This document shows positions 28,201-36,603 of a stretch of 64,000 nucleotides of DNA, one piece after another; within the stretch, counting starts at the first letter, position 1; each line of letters opens with the position of its first letter. Source of the stretch: Aldehydirespirator sp965200005 (GTDB lineage Bacteria > Actinomycetota > Acidimicrobiia > Acidimicrobiales > Aldehydirespiratoraceae); assembly GCA_965200005.1 (NCBI GenBank), contig OZ241331.1, forward strand, positions 1,674,001 through 1,738,000. The letters are read 5' to 3'. A model generated the notes under the pieces. It ran no database searches. It had not been told where the DNA came from and saw only the letters and a list, made by a program, of their open reading frames with translations. The translations under genes and the position numbers were made by a program.

Positions 28201-28592
28201 GGAGGCGCTAGTCGCTCACAAGTGGCAAAGAAGTCCGACGCAGCACCCGCCAAGGCCTCGGCATCACCGGATTCGAGACTGCTCGAAGCGACTTGTACCA
28301 CGTCAAGGCGGTTGATCGCTCCGGCCCGGTGCAGCGCATCAAGTGGCTGAACGTCATGAGTGTCGCCGTTCGCGATAAGCACACCATCTAGGGCCCGCCA
28401 CGCGTCCCCAGTCTCGGCATCGCTTAACGGTTCGGCAGTGGCAACCAGCAGCGACCTGACCAGGCTCTTCACCGTCAGTTGCCGAACATGTTCGAGAGCG
28501 TCAGCGACTGTCGAGTCCGCCTCATGTCGTACAACGACAAGTGCGCGGGTTGCCCCGTCGAAACCGGGATAAGTGATGCTGCGGTAATTCAC
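25263..28592 (-). CDS. Large six-helix membrane protein of the tubulin-VWA operon
   Basis: I do not recognise a family. From the GTG at 28592, which follows the tubulin-like gene stop by 8 bp, the protein has about 1,109 residues; a longer frame to 28709 would overlap the previous gene by 108 bp. Residues 1-330 look like an alpha/beta soluble domain (RALVVVRHE, GPTIVVIPEDRR). Residues about 360-440 are rich in Glu and Asp (EFEAHEPDTDE and similar). Residues about 600-790 hold six hydrophobic helices, and the last 300 residues are soluble again. It would sit in the cytoplasmic membrane with both large domains probably inside. The acidic segment could bind the basic tails of its operon partners. 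Confidence 0.75.
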   Translation of the reverse strand: MNYRSITYPGFDGATRALVVVRHEADSTVADALEHVRQLTVKSLVRSLLVATAEPLSDAETGDAWRALDGVLIANGDTHDVQPLDALHRAGAINRLDVVQVASSSLESGDAEALAGAASDFFATCERLAPPSIEVSLHRVLFPDYEALASDDYPTGSSGPTIVVIPEDRRTPEAMALPLDATDTAKFTWHIAIELLSLCGLWTTMVGCPLERIQVQVATSEVPLVTLTRCMVRAARLSYLSPPRMIGSDENLPLPAGMKRTPTPASMALEAVTPKSLDAPSVFPEAFRLPPEDLGEAPEGITSYGSRHWLNNIIDDVRRFPQRMRQRLRHEMSGVVGETISKLLESDPGLERLWQPHGRHQNKRADDYGAHEYETEEFEAHEPDTDESFSAQPETDEFETHFEDYKLESSEPEQSETDERDVNGVFAEHPEAQDSELQHGVAPEAPSTDHHEPTSDPETREADSKADAARNPEFSCGIPPSTPEVSSPDNWHELLEKTFALADAAEVGQDLRLQSSGSADHALVSKQHLTVSGDDESLEQVLESLSLDDDSQPTVLGHINAEFARQKQQAKARVTQSHTRLRSMDPNRHLELQDVPEMSKVVPFCLLFGALITALGWLTLFDPIHELLNFDTRLRSGAWRARIFTAVTAVFCLSLLILNLPRESKRQQTHLQISLGGLVLAVVGLLMWPAPIENLLKIDITTFEPAWVPPVFLVFVIVMLVWLAIAIDPRSRSTRLSLVIVLGGLALGAIFLLNDEDFRPEVLDTQSGRLLLVLTCLGLTLVATSIVQFSIAYHRERADRERWKCDIESAVSSHETAHEQADALATLHTQWLGTALAMRRIIELPFGAATGASDGAEQHSIATDELLKFIGVDLVASEHAAGRLRRMLKAEVVRPGWLYAQYDRAVRSYQKSTGADDPVDADAPGRPEECSYPARSGDQLITTEGDRWPFAKRLYAGEFDEALRSTITDFVRGSAVDDLYGDFGAFSTFGGAAETASDERPEHILNEVCLHADPALPGTLGFKTVGLSPSELKFETHVWWPRRLPIPGGSTDVIGTSSVEASDAITHLAVRVDISKPIPFDQPAHGAMTAPPPVSSGGRQREVSAAPAI

Positions 28593-28600
28593 GAAAAGGG

Positions 28601-31600
28601 CTAAATCTCGAAGGAACTGCGACCAGCGGTGCGCTGGGTGGCGTGCTTGCGGCAGGCGTCTGCCAACTGGGCCAGCGCCTGGCGGATCAGCGGGTACATG
28701 CCAGTCCACAGGGGCGAGTCACTGAGGTTGTCAGGGCTGAAATCCCACTTGGAACGCTCGCTATGCAGGTCCTCCTGGTAACGAAGAGCGAACCCTTCAA
28801 GCTCGCTTGCTAGGCGTTTGGCCCGCTCGGATGCACCAGCGGCACCACCGCGTTCAGTCCGACCAATGCCACTGATCACCGGGTGCGGTTCGCTGATCGA
28901 CTCGGGTGGTTCACCCTGATCGACCCACCTCGCGAGGGCGTGGTTGAGTTGCTTGTAGGGCCGCATATCCGACCCTGGGCGGGAGCGACCAAGTTCCCGC
29001 AACTCGATATAGGCATTGAGTGGCTTGAGGTCGCTCAGCCGCTCAACTTCAAGATAAGCGAGTCCGAGCGACTCAAGAATGGCCGGCAACCAGTCACGGC
29101 TATTGCTTGGCTCGGTCAGCAATGGGTGCGGGAACTCGGCGTCGGGCCTGCCTCTCGAACCGGCAATCCGGACTGGACCATCGCCAGATATGTGACCGAG
29201 TAGCAGCCCCGTAAACCAGCCGCGGGTCATGCAGAGCAGCAGCGACTCTGGTGCAGGCGCGAACTTTGCGATCGGTCGTGCGCGCCGGTGCCTCCAGAAG
29301 CTCTTTCGGCGCGCCGGTGAACTCTGTGCCTCCGCCCAGGCTTCGCTGATCGGCCGCAACAGTGACTCCATTACGAGAGCCGAGTGAGGGGCATGCAGTG
29401 ATGTCGTGAAACTGATGTTGTCAAGCTTCGGATCGCTGATTAGGACATCGGAAATGGTGCCGTCGTCAAGGCCGGCGTGCCTGAGACGCTCACGAACATA
29501 AGGCTCAAGCGGGTGGCCGTGCAGCGGGATCTGGCTCAAGTACAAGCTGTGTTTTTCGTGCGCTGCGTCGGGGTGAACGAGGCTCATGAGCGCAGCGCTG
29601 GTGCGCACCAGTGGTGCGGATGCATCGATGGCCGCCCCGAGTTGAGCCAGGAATCGCTTCTGGTTGGTCTCAATCTCACCGGGTAGGAAGTCGAACTCGC
29701 TGAACAGAGAGTCGGAGCCCAGGAATGATCTCATTCCGAGGTTGAGAAACTTGGCGAAGGGTCCCGGGAACTGAAGCCGCTGCTCGGCTCGTTCCTCAAG
29801 CGCCTTGGTTGACGTGCGGACTTCAGCATCGAGACGACGGGCAATGCGAGTGTCGTCGATCTTGAACGTGGTCTTGGGCCACCAGCCCTGCTCAACCCGG
29901 GTGCATCGCAAGCGTTCGCGTTGATGTGCATCTAGCGAGTTGTCATGTCGTAGAAACGCTCCCGTTGCAACGTCTTTCCGGATCTTGTCACGTTGCTCTC
30001 GAGGGGGATCTCCCTCGAAGGTCGCCTGCAGCAGGCTGAGAAATCGACCTGCATAGTCCTGCGGCCTGATCAAGGTGAACTCACCTTCGGGCGGGTGCAG
30101 GTCACGCGGAGGCAGGGCATCGTCGCTCCAATCCGGCCACGGCCCGACACGCCTGCTCTCGTTCAAGGCGCTGTGATCAGCGTGAGCCAGCGTTCTGGCT
30201 AGTGGTCGCAACAGGCTCGCGGCGATGTCTAGGCACAACTCAGAAGCAAGCGTGTGCAGCCTCTCATCGCCATCAAACCGGAAATAGTGGGTGCCTTCAA
30301 GAACTGCCTCTTCTACCTGCCGGTCGTCACCTGTGAGCTGACCGCTCGCGGGCAGCTTCTGCTGGGACTCTTGTTGCCAGCGGTTCGTCCACTCGCGGTA
30401 GCTGGCCGCGTTAGTGAGCATGGTGTCCCGTGTCTCGGACGCCAAGCGTTTAGCGGCTAGTTCACAGACCGAGCGGGCGACGCTAAGCCCGCTATGGGCG
30501 ATCTGGGTTTCCACTGCTGCGATGACGCTTGCCTGTGTTGACTTGACCCACTCTGCAGCTGAGACCCGCAAGGCATCTTCGTACTCACCAACGAAAGTCG
30601 CTGACGCCTGATCGATTGCTTCCTCAATGGCTCCAGTCCACTTGGCAGCTGATTGGCGGGTGTCATCGTCTACACCCGCAAGCTGAAGTGCATACGCGTC
30701 GAAATTGCGCGCTGCTTCGTCGGCATCTGGCTTGAGTCCGTGGATAATCTGGTTTGCGGACGGGTCGTCCGCATCGGAGTCCGGGTCGACATAGAGGCCA
30801 GCCTCCGTTAGGAACCTCTCAAGACGCTCCGAGGCCATCTCGTGTGAAATCACGCGCGGGTCTTGAGTTCTCAGGCGCCTGGCAACCCGTTTCGCCTCTT
30901 CGGAGTGGCTGTGATAAGTGGCGAGGTGGGTGGCAGCGTCCTTCACGAGTCGACGCACTACGTAGTCTTGGAAGTACTTGCCGCCGACGCTGAGGCGGGC
31001 AAATCCAAGGGCTGAAAACAGAGGCAGTCCACCCTCGTCGTCGCCTGCCTCGTCCACCAGAACCGGTCCGGGCACGTTGGTTTGTGCCGCCTGCTCCCAG
31101 TTGGCGATGGTGTGAGCGAGAAAGCGGGACTGCACCTTCTCGTCAGTGACCCAACTGACCAACGACCGGCCCATCATGGCGAAGACACGATCTGCGGTCT
31201 CAAGCATGACGCCGTCGGCGCCGGCGCGCCCTACGAGGAACGGGAAGCGAGGTCCGCTGAGCCGGGAGGGTTTGGCAACGCCGACCTCTTGGAGTGAAGG
31301 GTCGACATGGGGGTCGCCGTCGCTCCAGTGGCCATTGATCACCTCGCTGATGGCACCCAGAGCGTTGGGATACACGCCGCCGGACTCGGCTCGGCCGAGC
31401 GAGCTAAAGACCTCGGGCGTGTAGAGGATCGCAAAGACCTGGTCGTCAGGGGCCTGCTCGGCTCTCAAGATGTCACAGACCAGGGTGAGCAAACCCGCAC
31501 CGGTGCCACCTGCGAGCGATGAGATGACGACGGTGTACAGATTCGGCTTCTCTCTGGCTCTTGTTTCGGTTGCGCCCTCGTAGAACTCGGCCAACTCAGA

Positions 31601-32050
31601 GTTGACCGTAGGTCCCTGCAGCCGCCTTAGGTGGATTCGAAGTCGTTCGTGAATCGGCGCTGCATAGGCCATGGCGATGGTGTGCCCGATCGCTCGAAAC
31701 TGACCGGCTCCCATCACGAGCGGAACGTTCACTGCGCGCGGGCTCACCCTCCAGGTATTCAGTTCGTCGTGCAGTCGGCGCTTGATGTCGAGGTTGCGCT
31801 GCACCGTGGCGAAGTCCACCCCCTGGGTGATCAGGCCCAGATACTCATCGGATGGCAGGGGATCTACGAGATCATTGATCTCGATGCCGTCCTGAACAGC
31901 AGGAGTGTCGATCTCGATGAACTGCCAAGCCTGCGGCAGGCGCTCGCCTAGGTCGTGCTGCTTTGCCCAGGCGAGCAGTTCGGCCTTGAGAAACCGGAGG
32001 GTCTTGCCGCCAGAGCCGCCGAGGCCGACGAACAAGAACTTGCTGAACAT
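28601..32050 (-). CDS. Tubulin/FtsZ-like GTPase (Tubulin_2 family), large form
   Basis: A 1,149-residue protein. The N-terminal 400 residues are tubulin-like: the glycine-rich first loop VGLGGSGGKT (residues 8-17), the tubulin signature AGGTGAG at 180-186 following VVISSL, and SGGVYPNALGAISE, which can contact the guanine base. The remaining 700 residues are a large helical region without a known motif and with no FtsZ-type C-terminal tail. This matches the Tubulin_2 (FtsZ-like) family, reported to occur with VWA and membrane proteins and suggested to remodel membranes. Here it stands between the VWA gene (67 bp upstream) and the six-helix membrane protein (8 bp downstream). GTP-driven polymerisation is an inference. 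Confidence 0.85.
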   Translation of the reverse strand: MFSKFLFVGLGGSGGKTLRFLKAELLAWAKQHDLGERLPQAWQFIEIDTPAVQDGIEINDLVDPLPSDEYLGLITQGVDFATVQRNLDIKRRLHDELNTWRVSPRAVNVPLVMGAGQFRAIGHTIAMAYAAPIHERLRIHLRRLQGPTVNSELAEFYEGATETRAREKPNLYTVVISSLAGGTGAGLLTLVCDILRAEQAPDDQVFAILYTPEVFSSLGRAESGGVYPNALGAISEVINGHWSDGDPHVDPSLQEVGVAKPSRLSGPRFPFLVGRAGADGVMLETADRVFAMMGRSLVSWVTDEKVQSRFLAHTIANWEQAAQTNVPGPVLVDEAGDDEGGLPLFSALGFARLSVGGKYFQDYVVRRLVKDAATHLATYHSHSEEAKRVARRLRTQDPRVISHEMASERLERFLTEAGLYVDPDSDADDPSANQIIHGLKPDADEAARNFDAYALQLAGVDDDTRQSAAKWTGAIEEAIDQASATFVGEYEDALRVSAAEWVKSTQASVIAAVETQIAHSGLSVARSVCELAAKRLASETRDTMLTNAASYREWTNRWQQESQQKLPASGQLTGDDRQVEEAVLEGTHYFRFDGDERLHTLASELCLDIAASLLRPLARTLAHADHSALNESRRVGPWPDWSDDALPPRDLHPPEGEFTLIRPQDYAGRFLSLLQATFEGDPPREQRDKIRKDVATGAFLRHDNSLDAHQRERLRCTRVEQGWWPKTTFKIDDTRIARRLDAEVRTSTKALEERAEQRLQFPGPFAKFLNLGMRSFLGSDSLFSEFDFLPGEIETNQKRFLAQLGAAIDASAPLVRTSAALMSLVHPDAAHEKHSLYLSQIPLHGHPLEPYVRERLRHAGLDDGTISDVLISDPKLDNISFTTSLHAPHSALVMESLLRPISEAWAEAQSSPARRKSFWRHRRARPIAKFAPAPESLLLCMTRGWFTGLLLGHISGDGPVRIAGSRGRPDAEFPHPLLTEPSNSRDWLPAILESLGLAYLEVERLSDLKPLNAYIELRELGRSRPGSDMRPYKQLNHALARWVDQGEPPESISEPHPVISGIGRTERGGAAGASERAKRLASELEGFALRYQEDLHSERSKWDFSPDNLSDSPLWTGMYPLIRQALAQLADACRKHATQRTAGRSSFEI

Positions 32051-32117
32051 TGAGTTACTCCTTGTGAGTTAGATGCGTGTTGGTGGGCTGATTGGAAAGG
32101 TGTCGGGCGCTTGCGGA

Positions 32118-34934
32118 CTAGTAGCCGGGAGGTCGCTTTGGAGGGGGCCTCCGCGGTGACTTCTGGCGACGAGGAGGCCGGGAGTCACCGCGTCCCGGGG
32201 CTGGTCGGCGCGGCGGTGGCTGGTGGTCACGCCGAGGTGGTGCCGACCGCCCAGGTGGTGGCCTCCGGTCTGGCGGAGGTGCCGGTGTTGTGCGCCGCGG
32301 CGGCGTGCGTTGACGACGGCGCGGTGGCTCAGGCGGACGAGAGGAGGTACCGGCCCCTGAACCCGAGTCGACACGAGAGGGTGGACGTGCGTTCGCTCTG
32401 GCTGGCGCGCTGACCGAATCTTCGGCTGACTCTCGCGGAACGGCCGCCCTGCTGGAGACCGGCTCTAGTTGACGTCGGGATCGCGCGCTGTCAAAGCTGA
32501 CTCGCGCGCCTCGAATCAGGTTGCTGGGGGTACTGTCCTCGTAGTAGTACCCGCTGCGGCGACTCGACGGGACCAGCACGTAGAGCATGCCGATGGGCCC
32601 ACTGTCGCCTCTGTTCGTGTCCAACACGATTGCGGTTAGGTCGTTGAAGTGGCGCGGTGCTCTATCTCGGTGGCCACCAGCGTTGGGAGCGAAGTAGACC
32701 GCAGCGGAATCGTCGCGAGTTGTGACCTCAGTCCAACCACCGTCGAGGAGGATGTGTGGCTGCCAGGGCGCTGGATGCTTTGCCGTAAGCGTCAGGTCAC
32801 CAAACTGCAGTTCCTTGCGACTTGGACGTAGTCGGTCAAGTTGAGATTGGTAGTCGTTGAGATTGAATGCATTCAGCTGGTGTGAGCTAAGGCTCCCATT
32901 TGCGCCCACCTGAGTGTTAAATCGCCGCCTTATCCCCACTAGCCGATGGGAAGGCAGTCTCGTCGATCGCCAAACCCAGAGAAACAGGAGTAGGTAGGTC
33001 CCGGCGGCTGCAATCGCGGTTAGCAGTAGGGCTAGCATCGGGTTACTTCTCGCACGCAGGTCGAGGTCAAGGCTTAAGGTCTCTGGTTGCAGGGTGCTGT
33101 GTGTTCTCCCGTCGACTAGCCATTCGGCTTCGATCAGCGTTGATGTCGTACCGAGCCAGCGCCTGTTCTCAAGTGGCTCTGTGGAGATCAGGTTGATTGG
33201 CCCCTCGACACCCTCCACACTCTCCGGGCTAACGACCAGCGTGTCAGCAGACTCTGAGACGATCTCGTCGCCGGTAGCGAAGAGCCAGTCGACTGGCTCC
33301 AGCAGTGTCTGACTGGTGTCCTCGGTCGCGCCGGGAACGACTGGAGCAGGCCCAATTGTGAGCAGCAGTTCGCTCGAGACTCCGAGATCGTCACTGTTCG
33401 GAAACACAACTTGACAGTCCGTGGCAGCCAGCAGGCGATCCGTTGGGACCTCGCGACGGTCCGCGTTCACCAGTTCCAGCACTGGCTCGAATCCACAATG
33501 GAAGCTCGGCACGAAGACCTGAAGCCGGTCGAACCTGCCCACGAGCTGCGAGCGTTGCGTCGCCAGATGCGCGGGCACAGGCCCCTCTCCGACCACCTGC
33601 CAATCAAGGCGAACCTCGGACTGCCACTGGATTACCCAGGGAGCACTGGTAAGTGGGTCACTGACGACCGACACGTTCAAGTCGGCGTCTCCGGGTCGCA
33701 CGTCGACCGGCCCGTCGATCGCAACACCGTCTGCACTCTGGAAGTGCCACCCCAAGTCTGTATTGCCGGGCATCAAGTTCAGTACCGACGAACCCGCGCC
33801 AGGAGCGCTCACAGCGCATTCGGCAACCACCAGGTTGCCTTCGAAGCCGCCCTCTAGGCGCGGCAACTCCTGGTCAGCTCCGTCCGAAGCCTGTGAGCAC
33901 GAGAGATTCGGAGCGTTCTCTGCGAACCCGAACGGCTCCGGTTCCGGGGGCAAGGGCTCTAGACGGATGTCCACGGCCACCCTCACGTCGAAGGCCGGAT
34001 CGGCCCAAACGTTTACAGAGTGAACTGGAGTGATCTCTCCGAAGATCTGTTTGAGATCACGGACTTCAGTGGTGAAGCCGCTGTAGTACTCAAAGTCAAC
34101 AATCGAGCCGTCCCGGCACGCCTCGTTGCGTATCGGCGTGGCCGGGAAGTCGGGCTCGAGCGTGAATCCGCTGGCATCGATGGGGCACACATACGGATGC
34201 ATGTCGACGCGCAGCGTGTAGGTCGTCTCTCGGGCTGGTCGAGCAACGCGCTCACCGTTGCTATCCCACAGTTGACCCACCATCTCCAGAGGAGACGGAG
34301 CGGCTTTGGCATAACACGACGCTGTGGCCTCGCGCCCTTCATCGGCGACCAACAGCATTCGCAACTGCCACCCTGATGCCAGCCCGTGGAGTTCGGAACT
34401 ATCCAATGTCAGCCTTCGAGTGTCGGAGACATCGGGAGTCACGGTGGCAGCGTCAGGGTTGCCAAGATCGTCGAGGACGTACTCGCTGATGTGGCCTCCG
34501 TAGGTGAGGATCCGTAACTCCGTCATGTAGATCCCAGCGGGCAGGGAACTACTGGTCACCGCGTTGCCGTCGCGCTCGTTTACACAGTCACGCCATTCGA
34601 TCCACTCTGGGCTTGGTTTGTAGACGGCGGCCTCAAGCAGTCGGTTGGGCAGGTCTTCAACATCACCGACAGCGAGCACCTCTCCCGAGCGCTCCGTAAT
34701 CCAGCCGCATGACTCGCTCGCAGCGACCTGGTCAAACAAGGCGGCCTCGTTGTGTCCTGTGACCGCGCGAACAATCTCAAGAGATGCCGCCGCGAACGCA
34801 TGGCGGTCGCCTGAGCCAGTCAAGCTCCGCTCGAACCTGTCACCGAACATCACCGCAAACGTCTCGACGCCCAGTTCCTGAAGCGTTCGTTTTCCTGAAG
34901 CGTTCGTTTCTGTGACGATCCGGCGCTGCCGCAA
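32118..34934 (-). CDS. VWA membrane protein, 3' segment (split by 17-bp duplication)
   Basis: The frame is 938 residues, but the first 17 or so are out of register: true sense begins at KRTLQELGVETFAV, which continues the 5' segment when one copy of the 17-bp duplication is removed. It holds a long extracytoplasmic beta-rich region (to about residue 630), one transmembrane helix (MLALLLTAIAAAGTYLLLF, about 632-654), and a cytoplasmic part whose last 105 residues are almost pure Arg/Pro/Ser. The joined protein would have about 1,130 residues. It precedes the tubulin-like gene by 67 bp. As it stands this segment lacks a signal peptide and would not be correctly exported. Confidence 0.78.
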   Translation of the reverse strand: MRQRRIVTETNASGKRTLQELGVETFAVMFGDRFERSLTGSGDRHAFAAASLEIVRAVTGHNEAALFDQVAASESCGWITERSGEVLAVGDVEDLPNRLLEAAVYKPSPEWIEWRDCVNERDGNAVTSSSLPAGIYMTELRILTYGGHISEYVLDDLGNPDAATVTPDVSDTRRLTLDSSELHGLASGWQLRMLLVADEGREATASCYAKAAPSPLEMVGQLWDSNGERVARPARETTYTLRVDMHPYVCPIDASGFTLEPDFPATPIRNEACRDGSIVDFEYYSGFTTEVRDLKQIFGEITPVHSVNVWADPAFDVRVAVDIRLEPLPPEPEPFGFAENAPNLSCSQASDGADQELPRLEGGFEGNLVVAECAVSAPGAGSSVLNLMPGNTDLGWHFQSADGVAIDGPVDVRPGDADLNVSVVSDPLTSAPWVIQWQSEVRLDWQVVGEGPVPAHLATQRSQLVGRFDRLQVFVPSFHCGFEPVLELVNADRREVPTDRLLAATDCQVVFPNSDDLGVSSELLLTIGPAPVVPGATEDTSQTLLEPVDWLFATGDEIVSESADTLVVSPESVEGVEGPINLISTEPLENRRWLGTTSTLIEAEWLVDGRTHSTLQPETLSLDLDLRARSNPMLALLLTAIAAAGTYLLLFLWVWRSTRLPSHRLVGIRRRFNTQVGANGSLSSHQLNAFNLNDYQSQLDRLRPSRKELQFGDLTLTAKHPAPWQPHILLDGGWTEVTTRDDSAAVYFAPNAGGHRDRAPRHFNDLTAIVLDTNRGDSGPIGMLYVLVPSSRRSGYYYEDSTPSNLIRGARVSFDSARSRRQLEPVSSRAAVPRESAEDSVSAPARANARPPSRVDSGSGAGTSSRPPEPPRRRQRTPPRRTTPAPPPDRRPPPGRSAPPRRDHQPPPRRPAPGRGDSRPPRRQKSPRRPPPKRPPGY

Positions 34935-35527
34935 ACGTCATCGCGGAGCGCCTCGGCGTTCTCGCGGTTCTGAGCGTTGTTGTTCACCAGCAACTCGTGA
35001 AAGCCATCCGTGAACCACACCAGGACTCGACACGAGCCGGCGGGTCGTGCTGAGAACGCTTCGATGGCAGCGTCGAGCGCCACCTCGTAGTCGGTGGTTC
35101 CGCGTGCGTCCGACGCTGCGGCGATGGCGCTGTCGGACGGATGCGCAGTTGATGCCGGTGCAAAAGTCGGTGCGTGGCGATGCAGTTGGTTGTTGAAGCC
35201 AAGGAGGGCAACACGCACTCGCTCGTGGCCCTGCAGTTCGTGGCGTATCAACTCCAGCGCTTCCCGGCGCTTCCTATTTGGGTCGGCTGTCTGTAGTGAT
35301 GTGGATTGATCCATTAGCAGGAGCAGATCGATCCCGGCCTCCGGATCGCTGTCCTGGCAAGGTTCGTACGGTTGTTGCGCGGCAGCGTCTTGTGACAACG
35401 CCACCGGAACGGGCACCCAACCCGCCAGAACCACGACCACCATTGCGATCGTGAGACGCAGGATCGGCTGGCGCCGAAACAGAGCCAAAGCCCTCCCCGG
35501 AGCAGCTACCCCTCGCGATGACTTCAA
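34850..35527 (-). CDS. VWA membrane protein, 5' segment with signal peptide and MIDAS
   Basis: A 225-residue frame with an N-terminal signal or anchor helix (LRLTIAMVVVVLAGWVPVPV), then a VWA domain with an intact metal-binding site: DQSTS at residues 73-77, the GTTDYEV Thr at about 152, and WFTDGF at about 181. The last 15 residues are a frameshift artefact after the duplicated 17-bp unit. Without the duplication this reads into the segment at 32118-34934. The start overlaps the previous gene stop by 4 bp (ATGA), indicating coupling. The VWA domain would face the cell exterior and could bind a protein or surface ligand through a metal ion. Confidence 0.82.
   Translation of the reverse strand: MKSSRGVAAPGRALALFRRQPILRLTIAMVVVVLAGWVPVPVALSQDAAAQQPYEPCQDSDPEAGIDLLLLMDQSTSLQTADPNRKRREALELIRHELQGHERVRVALLGFNNQLHRHAPTFAPASTAHPSDSAIAAASDARGTTDYEVALDAAIEAFSARPAGSCRVLVWFTDGFHELLVNNNAQNRENAEALRDDVCGSAGSSQKRTLQENERFRNWASRRLR
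34876..34909. repeat. 17-bp perfect tandem duplication splitting the VWA gene
   Basis: TCCTGAAGCGTTCGTTT occurs twice with no gap (34876-34892 and 34893-34909). Seventeen is not a multiple of three, so the second copy shifts the frame. Deleting one copy joins SSQKRTLQE to LGVETFAVMF and restores a single long gene. Confidence 0.9.
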
Positions 35528-35904
35528 CCCAGGACTCCGCGGGTCATTTCAAGCGCGAAGAAGTAGGAGTGACCAATGCCAAAGGCCCAGGACAGCCATG
35601 CTGATGCCTTAACAACTTGTCGCGCGGGGATGCGCCAGTCGGTGTAACGACCGCTCTCTCGCCGCTTGTCCTCTACATGGACGAAGGCCGCGAGCAGTGC
35701 TAGGCCGCCGATTGAGCCGATGACAAATCCCAAGAAGTTGATTGCGGTGGCGCCGAAGAGGAAGTCGCCCGCACGAAACATCAGAAGCGTGACGACCAAC
35801 CCAGCAAGGGATGCAAACACAAGGCGTGACGGTGGGCGAGTCGCCGAGGGTCGGCGCGTCTGCGATGGTGTGCGCGCCGTAGTCGACGGTCGAGTAGGGG
35901 TCAT
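35524..35904 (-). CDS. Small membrane protein heading the tubulin-VWA operon
   Basis: A 126-residue protein with a basic Thr/Pro/Arg-rich N-terminal 27 residues and two clear hydrophobic helices (LVFASLAGLVVTLLMF and FLGFVIGSIGGLALLAAF), plus a weaker third near the C-terminus (ASAWLSWAFGIGHSYFFAL). I do not recognise a family. It overlaps the VWA gene by 4 bp, so the two are translated together. It is the first gene of the minus-strand cluster; the 180 bp upstream contain a 10-bp tandem duplication and presumably the operon promoter. Confidence 0.7.
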   Translation of the reverse strand: MTPTRPSTTARTPSQTRRPSATRPPSRLVFASLAGLVVTLLMFRAGDFLFGATAINFLGFVIGSIGGLALLAAFVHVEDKRRESGRYTDWRIPARQVVKASAWLSWAFGIGHSYFFALEMTRGVLG

Positions 35905-35949
35905 GTCTGTAGAACTTACGAAAGGGGTATGACAGCTATCGTCTCAAGT

Positions 35950-35969
35950 CCCGAGCGAGCCCGAGCGAG
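35950..35969. repeat. 10-bp perfect tandem duplication
   Basis: CCCGAGCGAG occurs twice in a row, about 46 bp upstream of the first gene of the tubulin-VWA operon, in its likely promoter region. Confidence 0.85.
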
Positions 35970-36086
35970 AAGGAACTAAGAACCCCTGCAAAACTGGTGA
36001 AAACACGGCTGCCGACATTAGCTAGTCGGCGTAGGTCTGTGCCTGCCGAGGGAAGGTCTCGCATTCACGCGCTAGCAGGTAAAGCG

Positions 36087-36491
36087 CTAGCTGGGCTGGT
36101 TAATCAGGTGGGTCGCGGCATTGTCGAAGTGGTTGAACATTGCCTGGCGAATCTCAGGCGGCAGCGCACGGTCGGTGCCATCAGCGAGCACCGCGACATC
36201 AAGTGAGGCCGTCATGTGAGCCATCCAAGCGTCTCGCTCTACTTGGCCGATCGAGAACGGGAAGTGACGCATGCGCAGCCGCGGGTGGCCGCGCTCGGCG
36301 CTGTAGTTCGGTGGCCCGCCCCAGTACTGGGCCAAGAAACCCGCTAGGCGACTGCGTGAAGGCCCCATGTCCTTGGGATACATCGGGCGCAGAACCGGGT
36401 CGCTCTCCACCGAGTCATAGAAGCGATCCACAAGTTCATCGAAGAACTGTTGACCCCCCACCAGGTCATAGACCGTTCGTGGTGCAGACAT
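36087..36491 (-). CDS. glbO: Group II truncated haemoglobin
   Basis: A 134-residue globin. YDLVGGQQFFDELVDRFY opens helices A/B, the CD1 region reads QYWGGP, the proximal haem-ligating His is in LRMRHFPFSI, and the group-II Trp (G8) is in RDAWMAHM. I chose the ATG at 36491; the frame extends to 36587 but the extra 32 residues do not resemble globin. Group II truncated haemoglobins bind O2 with high affinity and are cytoplasmic; roles in O2 delivery or NO detoxification are proposed for the family. The MpaB-like oxygenase gene, also expected to use haem, lies 112 bp upstream on the same strand. Confidence 0.93.
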   Translation of the reverse strand: MSAPRTVYDLVGGQQFFDELVDRFYDSVESDPVLRPMYPKDMGPSRSRLAGFLAQYWGGPPNYSAERGHPRLRMRHFPFSIGQVERDAWMAHMTASLDVAVLADGTDRALPPEIRQAMFNHFDNAATHLINQPS

Positions 36492-36603
36492 GGCTTCTCG
36501 CAGCGAGCCCTTAAGGCTCAGCCCTGCCGACCACTGCTCGCCCTGGTTGGTACGCATCGCCTGCAGCGTAGAAGGCCACGCGAACACAACCCATAGACAC
36601 CGC

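Noticed and set aside
14453..34909. All frameshifts as mere sequencing errors
   Set aside because: They affect only accessory genes while the core metabolic genes are intact, and two coincide with tandem duplications. Errors at single sites such as the C10 run still cannot be excluded.
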